Positions 1-8,080 are shown, counted from the first letter of the stretch. The stretch: DNA of 29,804 bases from RGIG3994 sp964461635 (GCA_964461635.1 CAYWVC010000015.1:1-29804), one strand, 5' to 3'. The notes: generated by a model not told the origin, from the sequence alone. Numbers and translations: made by a program.

Positions 1-215
1 CGAGGGTTATGGAGCTCAAAGCCCTGCTCGACGCACATATGGCAAGCGACTGCTGTAAGGTTATTGACGACAGAATAATGCAGAGCCCCGCGCGTCAGGA
101 GAAATATTCCTTCTATCCCGCGCTCGACGATCATATAAATACCTTTGACGAGGAAAGAGCGGCTATGCCCGAGGGCTATACGATAACGCTCGGCGGCAAG
201 CATACCGACTACTGA
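1..215 (+). CDS. C-terminal end of an unrecognised protein (5' partial)
   Basis: An open frame runs in from the left edge and ends with TGA at 213-215, about 70 codons. An internal ATG sits at 9, but the frame is open to the edge and there is no ribosome binding site visible, so this is most likely the tail of a longer gene. The visible part is charged and soluble, with no membrane segment or signal, and ends in a short Gly/Lys/His-rich stretch (LGGKHTDY). I do not recognise the family. A strong terminator 60 bases downstream supports this being the real end of a transcription unit. Confidence 0.6.
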   Translation, partial: RVMELKALLDAHMASDCCKVIDDRIMQSPARQEKYSFYPALDDHINTFDEERAAMPEGYTITLGGKHTDY

Positions 216-274
216 CGCGAAATCTTCTTCAATAACGCGCTCGGATTGCCGTGCACCTCTTTGCACAGTGATAT

Positions 275-322
275 GTGGCACAGTTCCCGCCGTATGGCGG
301 GAACTGTGCCACTGTCTTTTTT
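275..322 (+). terminator. Rho-independent terminator
   Basis: A perfect 17-bp stem (275-291 pairs with 296-312, GC-rich at its top) closes a 4-base loop GTAT, followed by a run of six T at 317-322. It ends the gene at the left edge and insulates the next operon. Confidence 0.92.
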
Positions 323-374
323 GCGAAAGAGGGACAATGCGGCATTTATAAGTATATTTTGGGGGTGAAATTAT

Positions 375-403
375 TTGACATTGCGGCGGTACAGTGATAT
401 AAT
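375..403 (+). promoter_or_regulatory. Consensus sigma-A promoter for the 470-4379 operon
   Basis: TTGACA at 375-380, a 17-bp spacer, and TATAAT at 398-403: both hexamers are perfect. Transcription should start near 410, giving a leader of about 60 bases before the ATG at 470. No operator-like dyad is obvious over it, so it looks constitutive or activated/repressed by something not visible here. Confidence 0.9.
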
Positions 404-469
404 ATACTTAATTATGACCAAGACGCAAGGTTAATTTATGCCGCGTGGGGCGGCGGAACGGAGAATGAT

Positions 470-1447
470 ATGATACCTACACCAAAGCACACACTTCGCT
501 TTCACGATGACGGAAGCTTTCGCATCCTTATGATATCGGATATACAGGAGAAGCTTGATTACGACGAGCGCTCGCTTCGCGGTTTGAACCTTATGCTTGA
601 CGAGGTCAAGCCCGACCTCGTTATCCTTGGCGGTGACAACGTGGACGGCAGATATCTGAAGCCCTATGACGAGCTGTGCAAGTACCTTGACATTTTCACC
701 GAGCCTATGGAGAGCCGCAGGATCCCGTGGATGCACGTTTACGGCAACCACGACTACGATTGCGGCGTGCCCGTGCCGGAGCAGCAAAAGCTCTACGAGG
801 CTTATCCGTACTGCATTTCCTCGCACGTGGACGGTATCCCCGGTGTGTCGAACTTTATGGTTCCCGTGCTGGCGCACGACTCGGACAGCGTTGCCTACGC
901 GATATACGCATTTGACTCCAAGCACAAGGAGGCGGAGATGCGCCCGGGGCTCGATCACAAGGAGCTTATGCTCCCCGTCCGCAGCAATCATTACCGTAAG
1001 TGGGACTCTGTTCGCTTTGAGCAACAGATGTGGTATTGGAATCTGTCGAAGGAGCTTGAAGCACGTGAGGGACACCCGGTCCGCGCTATGGCGGTTATGC
1101 ACATTCCGCCGCACGAGATAATGATGACGGTGGATAACCCCGAGGAGACGGGGTACAGCGGATACAGCGACGAATACATTCAATGCTCGTTGCTCAACTC
1201 CGGCGTGTATTCGACTATGCTTGAGCGCGGCGACGTTGAGATAATTGCCGCGGGACACGTGCACAAGGATACCTGCGACGGAGTATACGGCGGTATCAGA
1301 ATAACTCTTGATGCCTGCGCGGGCTTTGCGCCGCCCTGCTTTGACGACCGCCGCGGGGGAAGGGTATTTAACATATTTGAGGACGGCACACACGAGACAC
1401 ATATGTACACCCTTGCCGAACATATGGATATAAGCCGGAAGGAGTAA
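470..1447 (+). CDS. Calcineurin-like metallophosphoesterase
   Basis: A 325-residue two-metal phosphoesterase, cytoplasmic by sequence since no signal peptide or membrane segment is seen. Metal-ligand motifs are in family order: SDIQ (D24), GGDN (D56, N57), GNHDYD (N93, H94), the single His in VMH (H211), and GHVH (H263, H265). The overall pattern resembles the Dcr2/purple-acid-phosphatase-like branch. The first motif is D-x-Q rather than the usual D-x-H, so one metal ligand is replaced by Gln26. The ATG at 470 has GGAG at 459-463. It is the first gene of an operon with a sulfatase 4 bp downstream, suggesting hydrolysis of a phosphate ester released from the same substrate. The true substrate cannot be told from sequence. 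Confidence 0.88.
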   Translation: MIPTPKHTLRFHDDGSFRILMISDIQEKLDYDERSLRGLNLMLDEVKPDLVILGGDNVDGRYLKPYDELCKYLDIFTEPMESRRIPWMHVYGNHDYDCGVPVPEQQKLYEAYPYCISSHVDGIPGVSNFMVPVLAHDSDSVAYAIYAFDSKHKEAEMRPGLDHKELMLPVRSNHYRKWDSVRFEQQMWYWNLSKELEAREGHPVRAMAVMHIPPHEIMMTVDNPEETGYSGYSDEYIQCSLLNSGVYSTMLERGDVEIIAAGHVHKDTCDGVYGGIRITLDACAGFAPPCFDDRRGGRVFNIFEDGTHETHMYTLAEHMDISRKE

Positions 1448-1451
1448 ATAT

Positions 1452-2984
1452 ATGAGCAAGAGAAAAAACGTACTGTTCATCCTGACGGATGATCAGGGTG
1501 CCTGGGCTATGGGATGCTCGGGAAACGAGGAGCTGAAGACCCCGAACCTTGACAGGCTTGCCGCCTCGGGCGTGAGGTTCGAAAATCTTTACTGCGTCTC
1601 TCCCGTTTGTTCGCCCGCCCGCGCCTCGCTTCTGACGGGCAAGATACCGTCGCGCCACGGTGTGCACGATTGGCTTGCAAAGGGACAGATCACGGCGGAT
1701 TGTCTGTCCGACGAGCTGAAGGAGGCGTTTGCCGCCGAGGAAACGCCGCAAAAATACCGTTGGCCGAAAAGTCAGCTTGACGGTGACGTTGGAATCCGGT
1801 ACCTTGACGGGCATCGGACGTTTACCGAGGTCCTTGCCGAAAACGGATATGAATGCGGACTGTCGGGGAAATGGCACATCGGCGCGGCAGACGAGCCTCA
1901 GGCGGGCTTCACGTTCTGGTCCACCTGCGCCATAGGCGGCGCGGACTATATCAACTCCGTCGTGCTGAAGGACGGCAAGATGGAGATGATCAGCGGCGAA
2001 TACGTGACCGATTATATAACCGATCGCGCGATGGATTTTATGGATCAGAGGGATAAGGAGAAGCCCTTCTGCCTCTGTGTGAACTTTACCGCGCCGCATT
2101 CGCCTTGGGGCAAGGAGTGCCACCCGAAAAAATACATAGATATGTACGACGGCTGTCCCTTTGAGTCTATCCCCGACCTCCCGCCGCATCCGTGGGTAGA
2201 GGGGGCTGACGTGAGCTTCGAGGATTGGAAGAAGGTCCCGCACCCGGGCGTCAGATTCCTCTACGCCAACTACGCCCCGATCAGGGAGACGTGGAACGAA
2301 TACCGACGCGAGAGCCTTCGCGGTTACTTTGCCGCGGTATCGGCTATGGATGAGGCGGTGGGAAGATTGCTTGACCGGATCGAGGCGGAGGGTATCGCGG
2401 AGGACACCCTTATAATCTTTACGAGCGACAACGGCAGTAATATGGGTCATCACGGCATCTTCGGGAAGGGCAACGGAACCTATCCCGTGAATATGTACGA
2501 GACATCGACGCGCGTGCCGGGCTTGTTCTCCTGTCCGGGGACGGTCCCGCAGGGGGTCGTGGCAAAAGCCAAGGTCAGCCATTACGATATCTTCCACACA
2601 GTGCTTGATTTTGTGGGAGTGCCCTTTGAGCCGACCGACGATATGCCGGGTAAGAGCTTTGCGCCTATGCTCAAGGGAGAGGGCGACTTCGACGGTGACG
2701 GCGACGTTTTCGTCTTTGACGAGTACGGTGCCACGAGGATGATAACCGACCGCGATTGGAAGCTCGTTTTGCGCTCACCCGACGGACCGAACGAGCTCTA
2801 CGATCTGCGAAACGATCCCGACGAGTACGTAAACCGCATTGACGATCCGGCGTGTGCGGACGTTATTGCGTCTATGACGGAAAAGCTTCACGCTTGGTTT
2901 GACAGATACGTCGATCCGGATTTTGACGGATCTAAGGAAGACGTTCGCGGGCACGGTCAGCTTACGAGCCATTCTTTCAAATAA
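1452..2984 (+). CDS. Cys-type sulfatase (arylsulfatase family)
   Basis: A 510-residue member of the alkaline-phosphatase-fold sulfatases, which hydrolyse sulfate esters. The signature C53-S-P55-A-R57 followed by SLLTG marks the cysteine that becomes formylglycine. In anaerobes this is done by the radical-SAM enzyme anSME, which is not in this window. Metal site residues are visible at the N-terminus (ILTDDQ) and in TSDNG (D326, N327); a further AP-H-S motif lies near residue 215. No signal peptide is present, so it is likely cytoplasmic and would act on imported small sulfated sugars or aryl sulfates. It starts 4 bp after the phosphoesterase, with GGAG just before that gene's stop. Family is certain, substrate unknown. 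Confidence 0.93.
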   Translation: MSKRKNVLFILTDDQGAWAMGCSGNEELKTPNLDRLAASGVRFENLYCVSPVCSPARASLLTGKIPSRHGVHDWLAKGQITADCLSDELKEAFAAEETPQKYRWPKSQLDGDVGIRYLDGHRTFTEVLAENGYECGLSGKWHIGAADEPQAGFTFWSTCAIGGADYINSVVLKDGKMEMISGEYVTDYITDRAMDFMDQRDKEKPFCLCVNFTAPHSPWGKECHPKKYIDMYDGCPFESIPDLPPHPWVEGADVSFEDWKKVPHPGVRFLYANYAPIRETWNEYRRESLRGYFAAVSAMDEAVGRLLDRIEAEGIAEDTLIIFTSDNGSNMGHHGIFGKGNGTYPVNMYETSTRVPGLFSCPGTVPQGVVAKAKVSHYDIFHTVLDFVGVPFEPTDDMPGKSFAPMLKGEGDFDGDGDVFVFDEYGATRMITDRDWKLVLRSPDGPNELYDLRNDPDEYVNRIDDPACADVIASMTEKLHAWFDRYVDPDFDGSKEDVRGHGQLTSHSFK

Positions 2985-3040
2985 AACGAACAAAAAATTA
3001 TTTAATAAGTATGCCGCTTCGCGGCAGGAGGGAGATCATT

Positions 3041-3904
3041 ATGTCAGAAAAATTACTTGTCGGCGCATCGTCGCGCTTTGAGACCGTTTATCCCGGCGGT
3101 ACCTTTACACCGTTTGAGATGATCGAGCATTTTCGCCGCGTCGGATTTCAGGCGATCGATTTCGATATCGAGACCGTTCCGGCAATGGGCGATGAATGGA
3201 AAGAGAAGATGAGCGCTATCGCCGAGCTTGCGGCGAAGTACGGCATCAGAATGGATTACGGTCATCTGCCTTTCCACAAGTTTTTCACCGCAGACGGCAA
3301 GGAGGACAAAGCACAGTTCTCCAAAAATATGATGAGAGCTATCGAGGCGGCGGGTTACGTCGGAATAAAGAACGCGGTCATTCATCCCGCCAACGCCTCC
3401 AAAAAGGGTGTTGACGACGGTCTGCAACGCAATATTGAGTATATGACTCCCTTTGCAGAGTGGGCAGAGAAGTGCGGCGTGCGTCTTACGATAGAGAATA
3501 TGCGCAGCCCGCGTGAGGCAGAGGGAATACACCGCTACGCCTCCACCGCCGACGAGGTGATCGCGATCGCGGATTACTTCGGCGCCGATATCTGTTGGGA
3601 TTTCGGTCACGCGCATACGACGGGGCTCGTTCAGTCGGAGGAGCTGGCTAAGGTGGGCAAGCGCCTTGCCGTCCTGCACGTCAACGACAATCACGGCGGA
3701 GAGGACGAGCACCTGCTCCCGTTCCTCGGAACGATAGATTGGAACGATGCCGTCAAGGGACTGAAGGCGGCGGGTTATACGGGTGTTTTCAACTTTGAGT
3801 GCAAGATGTTCCGCCTGCCGCCCGACGCCGCGATGCGTGAGGGTATTGCCGCCTACGCGCTCGGTGTGGGGAACTACCTTACCGATCTTATCGCGCGCGA
3901 CTGA
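3041..3904 (+). CDS. Sugar phosphate isomerase/epimerase (TIM barrel, AP-endonuclease-2 superfamily)
   Basis: A 287-residue TIM-barrel protein of the xylose-isomerase-like group. Likely metal and catalytic residues are H115 (VIHPA), E152 (TIEN), D187 and H190 (CWDFGH), H213 (VLHVND) and E253 near the C-terminus. I chose the ATG at 3041, since an excellent AGGAGGGAG lies at 3026-3034; an in-frame ATG at 3011 is upstream of that site and would add ten non-conserved residues. It probably interconverts sugars or sugar phosphates (or a related polyol) made available by the preceding phosphatase and sulfatase. A small GCCGC/GCGGC hairpin (3013-3025) sits just before the ribosome binding site. Exact substrate is not predictable. 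Confidence 0.88.
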   Translation: MSEKLLVGASSRFETVYPGGTFTPFEMIEHFRRVGFQAIDFDIETVPAMGDEWKEKMSAIAELAAKYGIRMDYGHLPFHKFFTADGKEDKAQFSKNMMRAIEAAGYVGIKNAVIHPANASKKGVDDGLQRNIEYMTPFAEWAEKCGVRLTIENMRSPREAEGIHRYASTADEVIAIADYFGADICWDFGHAHTTGLVQSEELAKVGKRLAVLHVNDNHGGEDEHLLPFLGTIDWNDAVKGLKAAGYTGVFNFECKMFRLPPDAAMREGIAAYALGVGNYLTDLIARD

Positions 3905-3920
3905 GTGCCTTTCAACGGTT

Positions 3921-4379
3921 GTGTTTACGTCTGACGAGACCCGCGGCGCCGCGAAGGCTCTTGCGGTCGTTACGCATCTTTTTCTTCCGTTCGGGTTGAT
4001 CGTTGCGTGGCTGATAGGGCACAAGAAATATATCTTTGTCCGGGAGCATTGCTCGTACCGCCTGTATTATTTTACGGGTGTGCTTGTGCTCGTCATCGCA
4101 CTTTTGCTGCTGTCGCTGATCCCCGTTGCGGGGGGAGTCATCCTTGCCGTCGGCGGCTTTGCGTTGTTCGTCGCAGTTACCGTGGATTCGGTAAGGTATG
4201 CGATCTACGCCGCGAACGGCAGGATAGCGTCGGAAAAGAAGACCCGTTGCATCATTCGCGATCGGGCGCTTGCGGGTGACGAGAGGGCTATTGAGATTAT
4301 CGGGTCCGATCCCCGCTATTCGGATATTCTTGCGGAATATGAGGCCGCGAGGTCCGAGGACCGATCCGATAATTCTTGA
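3921..4379 (+). CDS. Small membrane protein, DUF4870/Tic20-like
   Basis: A frame open from inside the preceding gene encodes, after that gene's stop, about 152 residues. The best start is GTG at 3921, 16 bp after the upstream stop; there is no convincing ribosome binding site, so translation may be coupled. The protein has a hydrophobic segment at about 12-32, then a long hydrophobic block at about 50-90 that fits two more helices, followed by a soluble, charged C-terminal tail of about 55 residues. The layout (first helix, HCSYRLYYF turn, helix pair) recalls the DUF4870 group of small membrane proteins. Function unknown. It ends the operon in front of a strong shared terminator. Confidence 0.65.
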   Translation: MFTSDETRGAAKALAVVTHLFLPFGLIVAWLIGHKKYIFVREHCSYRLYYFTGVLVLVIALLLLSLIPVAGGVILAVGGFALFVAVTVDSVRYAIYAANGRIASEKKTRCIIRDRALAGDERAIEIIGSDPRYSDILAEYEAARSEDRSDNS

Positions 4380-4391
4380 CGAATGACAAAT

Positions 4392-4427
4392 AAGCGATCC
4401 CGACACCGCGGTGTCGGGATCGCTTTT
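4392..4427. terminator. Bidirectional terminator
   Basis: A perfect 34-base inverted repeat (4392-4425, central CGCG as minimal loop, so a stem of about 15 bp) ends in TTTT on the plus strand (4424-4427) and AAA-containing flank for the minus strand. It lies between two converging genes (ends at 4379 and 4436) and can serve both. Confidence 0.85.
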
Positions 4428-4435
4428 GCTTGCAT

Positions 4436-4792
4436 TTACTTTTTCTCAAGCTCGGCAAGGTAACGCACGAGATCGGCTGCCTTCAGAACGATTCCGTCGG
4501 TAAGCAGACGGTCACGCTCGGCTGAGGGCAGAAGTCCGACGGATATTCCCGTGTCGGCAAGAAGGTCACCGCTGTCCGAGCAGATGCAGACGTGCCCGTC
4601 CGAGGCACGCAATATTACCGTAAGCTCGGGGCTGTCGAGCCCCGCTGCCACGAGATACGCGGCATCGTGCCTTACCGTTTTGCCCACGTCCCCGATATTG
4701 CCCGAATGATAAAGTGCCGCTATTGAAAATATGAGTATCGCGGCGGCAACGGTGCAGACGAAAACGTATATTTTTTTGCAGGTGCGTAGCAT
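4436..4792 (-). CDS. Small membrane-anchored protein with BofC C-terminal-like domain
   Basis: A 118-residue protein with one N-terminal membrane helix (about 8-28) and a short extracytoplasmic domain. Residues 60-118 follow the layout of the BofC C-terminal domain: a strand pair (VILRASDGHVCI), then a LLPSAERDRLLTDGI segment and a last helix with LVRYLAELE. In Bacillus subtilis BofC restrains the SpoIVB signalling protease in the intermembrane space of sporulating cells. Here only the C-terminal half seems present, so calling it bofC would be too strong. The start has AAAGGAG at about 4801-4807 (minus strand). It is transcribed divergently from the class A penicillin-binding protein. Family assignment is from pattern memory and is moderate. 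Confidence 0.7.
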   Translation of the reverse strand: MLRTCKKIYVFVCTVAAAILIFSIAALYHSGNIGDVGKTVRHDAAYLVAAGLDSPELTVILRASDGHVCICSDSGDLLADTGISVGLLPSAERDRLLTDGIVLKAADLVRYLAELEKK

Positions 4793-4908
4793 AAAAAGCT
4801 CCTTTCGCCAAAGATTTCACATAGGTATTTTCCCACGTTCGAGTAATAATAACCGCGCTTTTGCGGAGAATAGTTTGTAAGATATTTTCTTGCGGAAGGT
4901 AATGCGTG

Positions 4909-7332
4909 ATGAAAAAGGTTTCTTGTCGTAAAGCTCACAAAGGGCGGGGAAGGGTGATCGGGCGGACCGTCGCTTGCCTTTCGGCGGTGCTCGTCTGTCT
5001 TCTTACCTCCTGCAGTGCGTGCACTGCCGTGCGGATCGAATGGGAATTCGACCTTTCTTTGATCGAGGGGATCGGGACCGATTCGGTGACGCGGCTGTAT
5101 TACTTTAACGAGGCGGGGGAGGCGACCGAGCTTGAGGACGGGGTGCTCTGCGGCTCGCGGATAAGCTCCTACGTTCCGCTGTCGGATATGCCGCGTGAAC
5201 TGCTTGATGCCTTCGTCGCTATTGAGGATAAAAACTTTTTCAGGCATCACGGCGTTGACCTTTTGCGCACCGTTCGCGCGGGGATAAACTATTTCACCCG
5301 TCTTTCGCCCGCGTACGGCGCGTCTACGATCACCCAGCAGCTCGTGAAAAACTTGACCGGGAGGGACGAGGTAACGCCCTCGCGAAAGCTTCAGGAGATA
5401 GTATACGCCGTAGATCTCGAACGAAAGCTTGATAAGACGGAGATACTTGAGCTTTATCTCAATATTATCAATTTGTCGGAGAGCTGCTACGGGGTGGGCG
5501 CGGCGGCTGAACGGTATTTTTCGAAATCGGTTGGAGAGCTGAACCTTGCCGAGTGCGCTTGCCTTGCGGCGATAACGAAGAATCCGTCGTATTACGATCC
5601 CGTTACTCATCCGGAAAACAATGCGGAGCGCCGTCGGGTCATACTGACGGAAATGCTTGAGCAGGGATATATCAGTCGGGCGGATTACGATACTTGGTAT
5701 CTGCGCGAGCCGGAGCTGAATCTCACCGAATTCAAGCGCGGAGTCAGCTCGTGGTACACCGATATGGTCGTGGAGGACGTTATATGCGACCTCGTTGACA
5801 AATTCGGATATTCACGCGCGGCGGCAAGCCGGGCGGTTTACGGCGGCGGGCTGAGGATTTACACTCTGCAAAACCCCGAGATACAGCGTTGCGTTGAGGA
5901 ATACTACGGTGATGCGTCGAACTTTCCCGGCGATAACGAGGAGGGCAGAAGTGCCGTTATCGTGATAGATCCCGGGAGCGGAGCGGTGCTCGGGGTTGCG
6001 GGCGCGATAGGGGAGAAGTGCGCCGATCGGGTTCAGAGCTATGCGACCGATACCAGACGTCCATCGGGCTCCACGGTCAAGCCCTTGGCGGTCTACGCCC
6101 CGGGACTTGAGGAAGGAACGCTTACGTGGGCTACGGTATACGATGACGTACCGATAGAGTTTATAAAGAATTCCGACGGGAGCTACCGCACGTGGCCCAA
6201 CAATGCCGACCTGACCTTTCGCGGGCTCACCAATATAAGGTATGCGGTGCAAAATTCACTTAATACCGTCGCTGTACGCGCGCTTGAGGATTTGGGGGCG
6301 GATTGCGCTTACGAATACCTGACCGAGGGCTTCGGGCTTGCGAGTTGGGTGCCCGAGGATCGGGGGTCTGCCGCCTTGGCTCTCGGACAGCAGAGCTACG
6401 GGGTCACGCTCCGTGAGCTTACCGCGGCGTATTCGGCTTTTGCCAACGGCGGGATATATACCGAGCCGCGCTCGTATTCGCTCGTTATGACCTGTGACGG
6501 CGAGATACTTCTTGACCACGAGCAAACGAGCCGAAGGGTCATCAGCGAGGAAAACGCCGCCGTTATGACGAAGCTCCTTCAAACGGTCGTGAGCGGAACC
6601 TCGGGCTCTAAGGTGACCCTGCGCGACAGTATTGAGGTGGCAGGGAAGACCGGGACGACGCAGAATTGCTGTGACCGATGGTTCGTGGGATATACCCCTT
6701 ATTGCCTCTGCGGTGTGTGGTACGGTAACGAGTACCCGTCGGCACTCCCGACGTCAACGAGAACGGTGTGCAGTGAGACCTTCAATGCCGTGATGACGGC
6801 GATCCATACGGATTACCTTGCCGACGGCGGAGACAGGAGCTTTTACGTGCCCGAAGGTGTCGTGCAGGCGGAATTTTGCTGTGATTCGGGTGGGACCGTC
6901 ACCGACGCCTGCGAGCTTGATCCGCGCGGCAGTCGGCACGAGGTCGGCTGGTTCGTGCAGGGAACTCAGCCGAGCGAGCCCTGCGATCGCCATATGACCG
7001 TGGATTACGATGTCAGAACGGGAGGCGTTGCCTGTCCCTTCTGCCCGCGCGAAAACGTTACCCGTGTCTCGCTCGTACGGGTGGAGCGGAGCTTTCCGAC
7101 CGAGGTCACGGTGACCGACGCGCAGTATGCGGCTTGCGGCTTGCCGTACGGTATGACTATGTGTTGCGACGGCAATCACCCGTACTTTGCGGGGACCTTG
7201 AGCGACGGGCGTTTTTGCGGTGTGTCGGACTGCGCACGTCAGTTTAACGGCGGTTGCGGGCTTCATACAAGTCCGTCCTACGTTGCCTTCGGTGGCAGAT
7301 ATTACGGCAGGCGTGAGGACGGGGAAGAGTAA
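4909..7332 (+). CDS. Class A penicillin-binding protein (bifunctional transglycosylase/transpeptidase)
   Basis: An 807-residue peptidoglycan synthase acting on the outer face of the membrane. The GT51 domain covers about 75-260: catalytic E106 in IEDKNFF, then GASTITQQ and the RKLQEIVYA...LELYLN block. The transpeptidase domain has S388-T-V-K391, S450-L-N and K580-T-G. A Cys-rich tail (12 Cys after about residue 650) follows, as in other clostridial PBP1-type proteins. The N-terminus has a basic region, a hydrophobic stretch and L32-T-S-C35, which fits a lipobox, so it may be a lipoprotein instead of having a plain membrane anchor. GGAAGG at 4895-4899 favours ATG 4909; GTG 4906 is the alternative. 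It is monocistronic or nearly so: the next gene has its own promoter. Confidence 0.93.
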   Translation: MKKVSCRKAHKGRGRVIGRTVACLSAVLVCLLTSCSACTAVRIEWEFDLSLIEGIGTDSVTRLYYFNEAGEATELEDGVLCGSRISSYVPLSDMPRELLDAFVAIEDKNFFRHHGVDLLRTVRAGINYFTRLSPAYGASTITQQLVKNLTGRDEVTPSRKLQEIVYAVDLERKLDKTEILELYLNIINLSESCYGVGAAAERYFSKSVGELNLAECACLAAITKNPSYYDPVTHPENNAERRRVILTEMLEQGYISRADYDTWYLREPELNLTEFKRGVSSWYTDMVVEDVICDLVDKFGYSRAAASRAVYGGGLRIYTLQNPEIQRCVEEYYGDASNFPGDNEEGRSAVIVIDPGSGAVLGVAGAIGEKCADRVQSYATDTRRPSGSTVKPLAVYAPGLEEGTLTWATVYDDVPIEFIKNSDGSYRTWPNNADLTFRGLTNIRYAVQNSLNTVAVRALEDLGADCAYEYLTEGFGLASWVPEDRGSAALALGQQSYGVTLRELTAAYSAFANGGIYTEPRSYSLVMTCDGEILLDHEQTSRRVISEENAAVMTKLLQTVVSGTSGSKVTLRDSIEVAGKTGTTQNCCDRWFVGYTPYCLCGVWYGNEYPSALPTSTRTVCSETFNAVMTAIHTDYLADGGDRSFYVPEGVVQAEFCCDSGGTVTDACELDPRGSRHEVGWFVQGTQPSEPCDRHMTVDYDVRTGGVACPFCPRENVTRVSLVRVERSFPTEVTVTDAQYAACGLPYGMTMCCDGNHPYFAGTLSDGRFCGVSDCARQFNGGCGLHTSPSYVAFGGRYYGRREDGEE

Positions 7333-7348
7333 AAGGCGCAAAAAATGC

Positions 7349-7377
7349 TTGACAGAAGCCGAAAAGGGTTGTATAAT
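7349..7377 (+). promoter_or_regulatory. Consensus sigma-A promoter
   Basis: TTGACA at 7349-7354, 17-bp spacer, TATAAT at 7372-7377, beginning 17 bases after the stop of the penicillin-binding protein. It drives the lipoprotein at 7408 with a leader of about 24 bases. Confidence 0.9.
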
Positions 7378-7407
7378 AAAAGGCAGTATGCAACGGAGGT
7401 GCTTTTT

Positions 7408-8010
7408 ATGAAAAAAATCAGAGTATTTACCCTTTTCCTGACTGTGGTTCTCGTCCTCCTTTCCTTTACGTCGTGTATGCATATGGCAACCGGCGGAGAC
7501 GGGACCGATGCGGTGACTACAGATGAATATGAAAATCATATGGACGTTCAGCTTCTCGTGTATTCCTACGTTGATATGGATACGCAGAAGGAGCTGTCTG
7601 CCGATGACAGAGTTCCCGTTATAGGTGCGGCGCCGCTTACCGTAGGATACGAGGGCGGTGCGGTTGTCACTCCCATAGATGCGCTTAACCGCCTTGCCGA
7701 CATCCGCGGTGCCGAGCTTGACGTTGTAAGCGGAACCATAACCTCGATTACCTATGACGGTGTGACCTACACCATCGGGCAGGTGCTCGGGAACCGCTAC
7801 GGAACTGTTGATAAAACGGTAGATAATAAGAAGACGACCGTGACGGTCCAATACTATGATATCTACTATTGGAGATGGACTCTCAACGGTACCGTGCTTG
7901 AGTCGACTGACGGTGTTGAGCTCAAGAACGACGATTACCTTGTTCTGGAGCTGGTGTACGACACGACGTCCACCGCCGACTACGAAGAGGTAGTTGAAGA
8001 GGAATCCTGA
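7408..8010 (+). CDS. Predicted lipoprotein, possibly DUF4430-like
   Basis: A 200-residue exported protein. GGAGGT at 7395-7400 fixes the ATG at 7408, not the in-frame one upstream. The signal is typical of a lipoprotein: KK at the start, hydrophobic 7-19, then F20-T-S-C23 (Phe at -3 is acceptable but not ideal). The mature part is rich in beta strand patterns. The segment near 145-185 (tyrosines and tryptophan, then LNG, then VELKNDDYLVLELVY) resembles the DUF4430/cobalamin-carrier-like small domain, in which a chain-reversal carries aromatic residues; this is only a resemblance. The C-terminus is an acidic tail. Own promoter and terminator make it a single-gene unit. Function unknown. Confidence 0.82.
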   Translation: MKKIRVFTLFLTVVLVLLSFTSCMHMATGGDGTDAVTTDEYENHMDVQLLVYSYVDMDTQKELSADDRVPVIGAAPLTVGYEGGAVVTPIDALNRLADIRGAELDVVSGTITSITYDGVTYTIGQVLGNRYGTVDKTVDNKKTTVTVQYYDIYYWRWTLNGTVLESTDGVELKNDDYLVLELVYDTTSTADYEEVVEEES

Positions 8011-8021
8011 ATAGGCGTTTA

Positions 8022-8055
8022 CAGAAAAAAGACCGAGTTTTTCGGTCTTTTTCTG
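8022..8055 (+). terminator. Rho-independent terminator
   Basis: The arm GAAAAAAGACCGA (8024-8036) pairs with TCGGTCTTTTTC (8042-8053) with one bulged A; the T-rich right arm and a further TTTT at 8057-8060 give the U-tract. It closes the lipoprotein gene. Confidence 0.82.
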
Positions 8056-8080
8056 CTTTTATATTTTGGCGTTTGAGGTA

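Noticed and set aside
1368..2597. 409-codon minus-strand frame
   Set aside because: Antisense shadow of the sulfatase gene; no ribosome binding site and no recognisable domain.
3013..3025. Terminator between sulfatase and epimerase
   Set aside because: The GCCGC/GCGGC hairpin is only 5 bp and is followed by the ribosome binding site, not by a T-run.
4720..5610. 296-codon minus-strand frame opposite the penicillin-binding protein
   Set aside because: It overlaps two well-supported genes and has no family signature.
6754..7851. 365-codon minus-strand frame
   Set aside because: Antisense to the penicillin-binding protein tail and lipoprotein and crosses a perfect plus-strand promoter.
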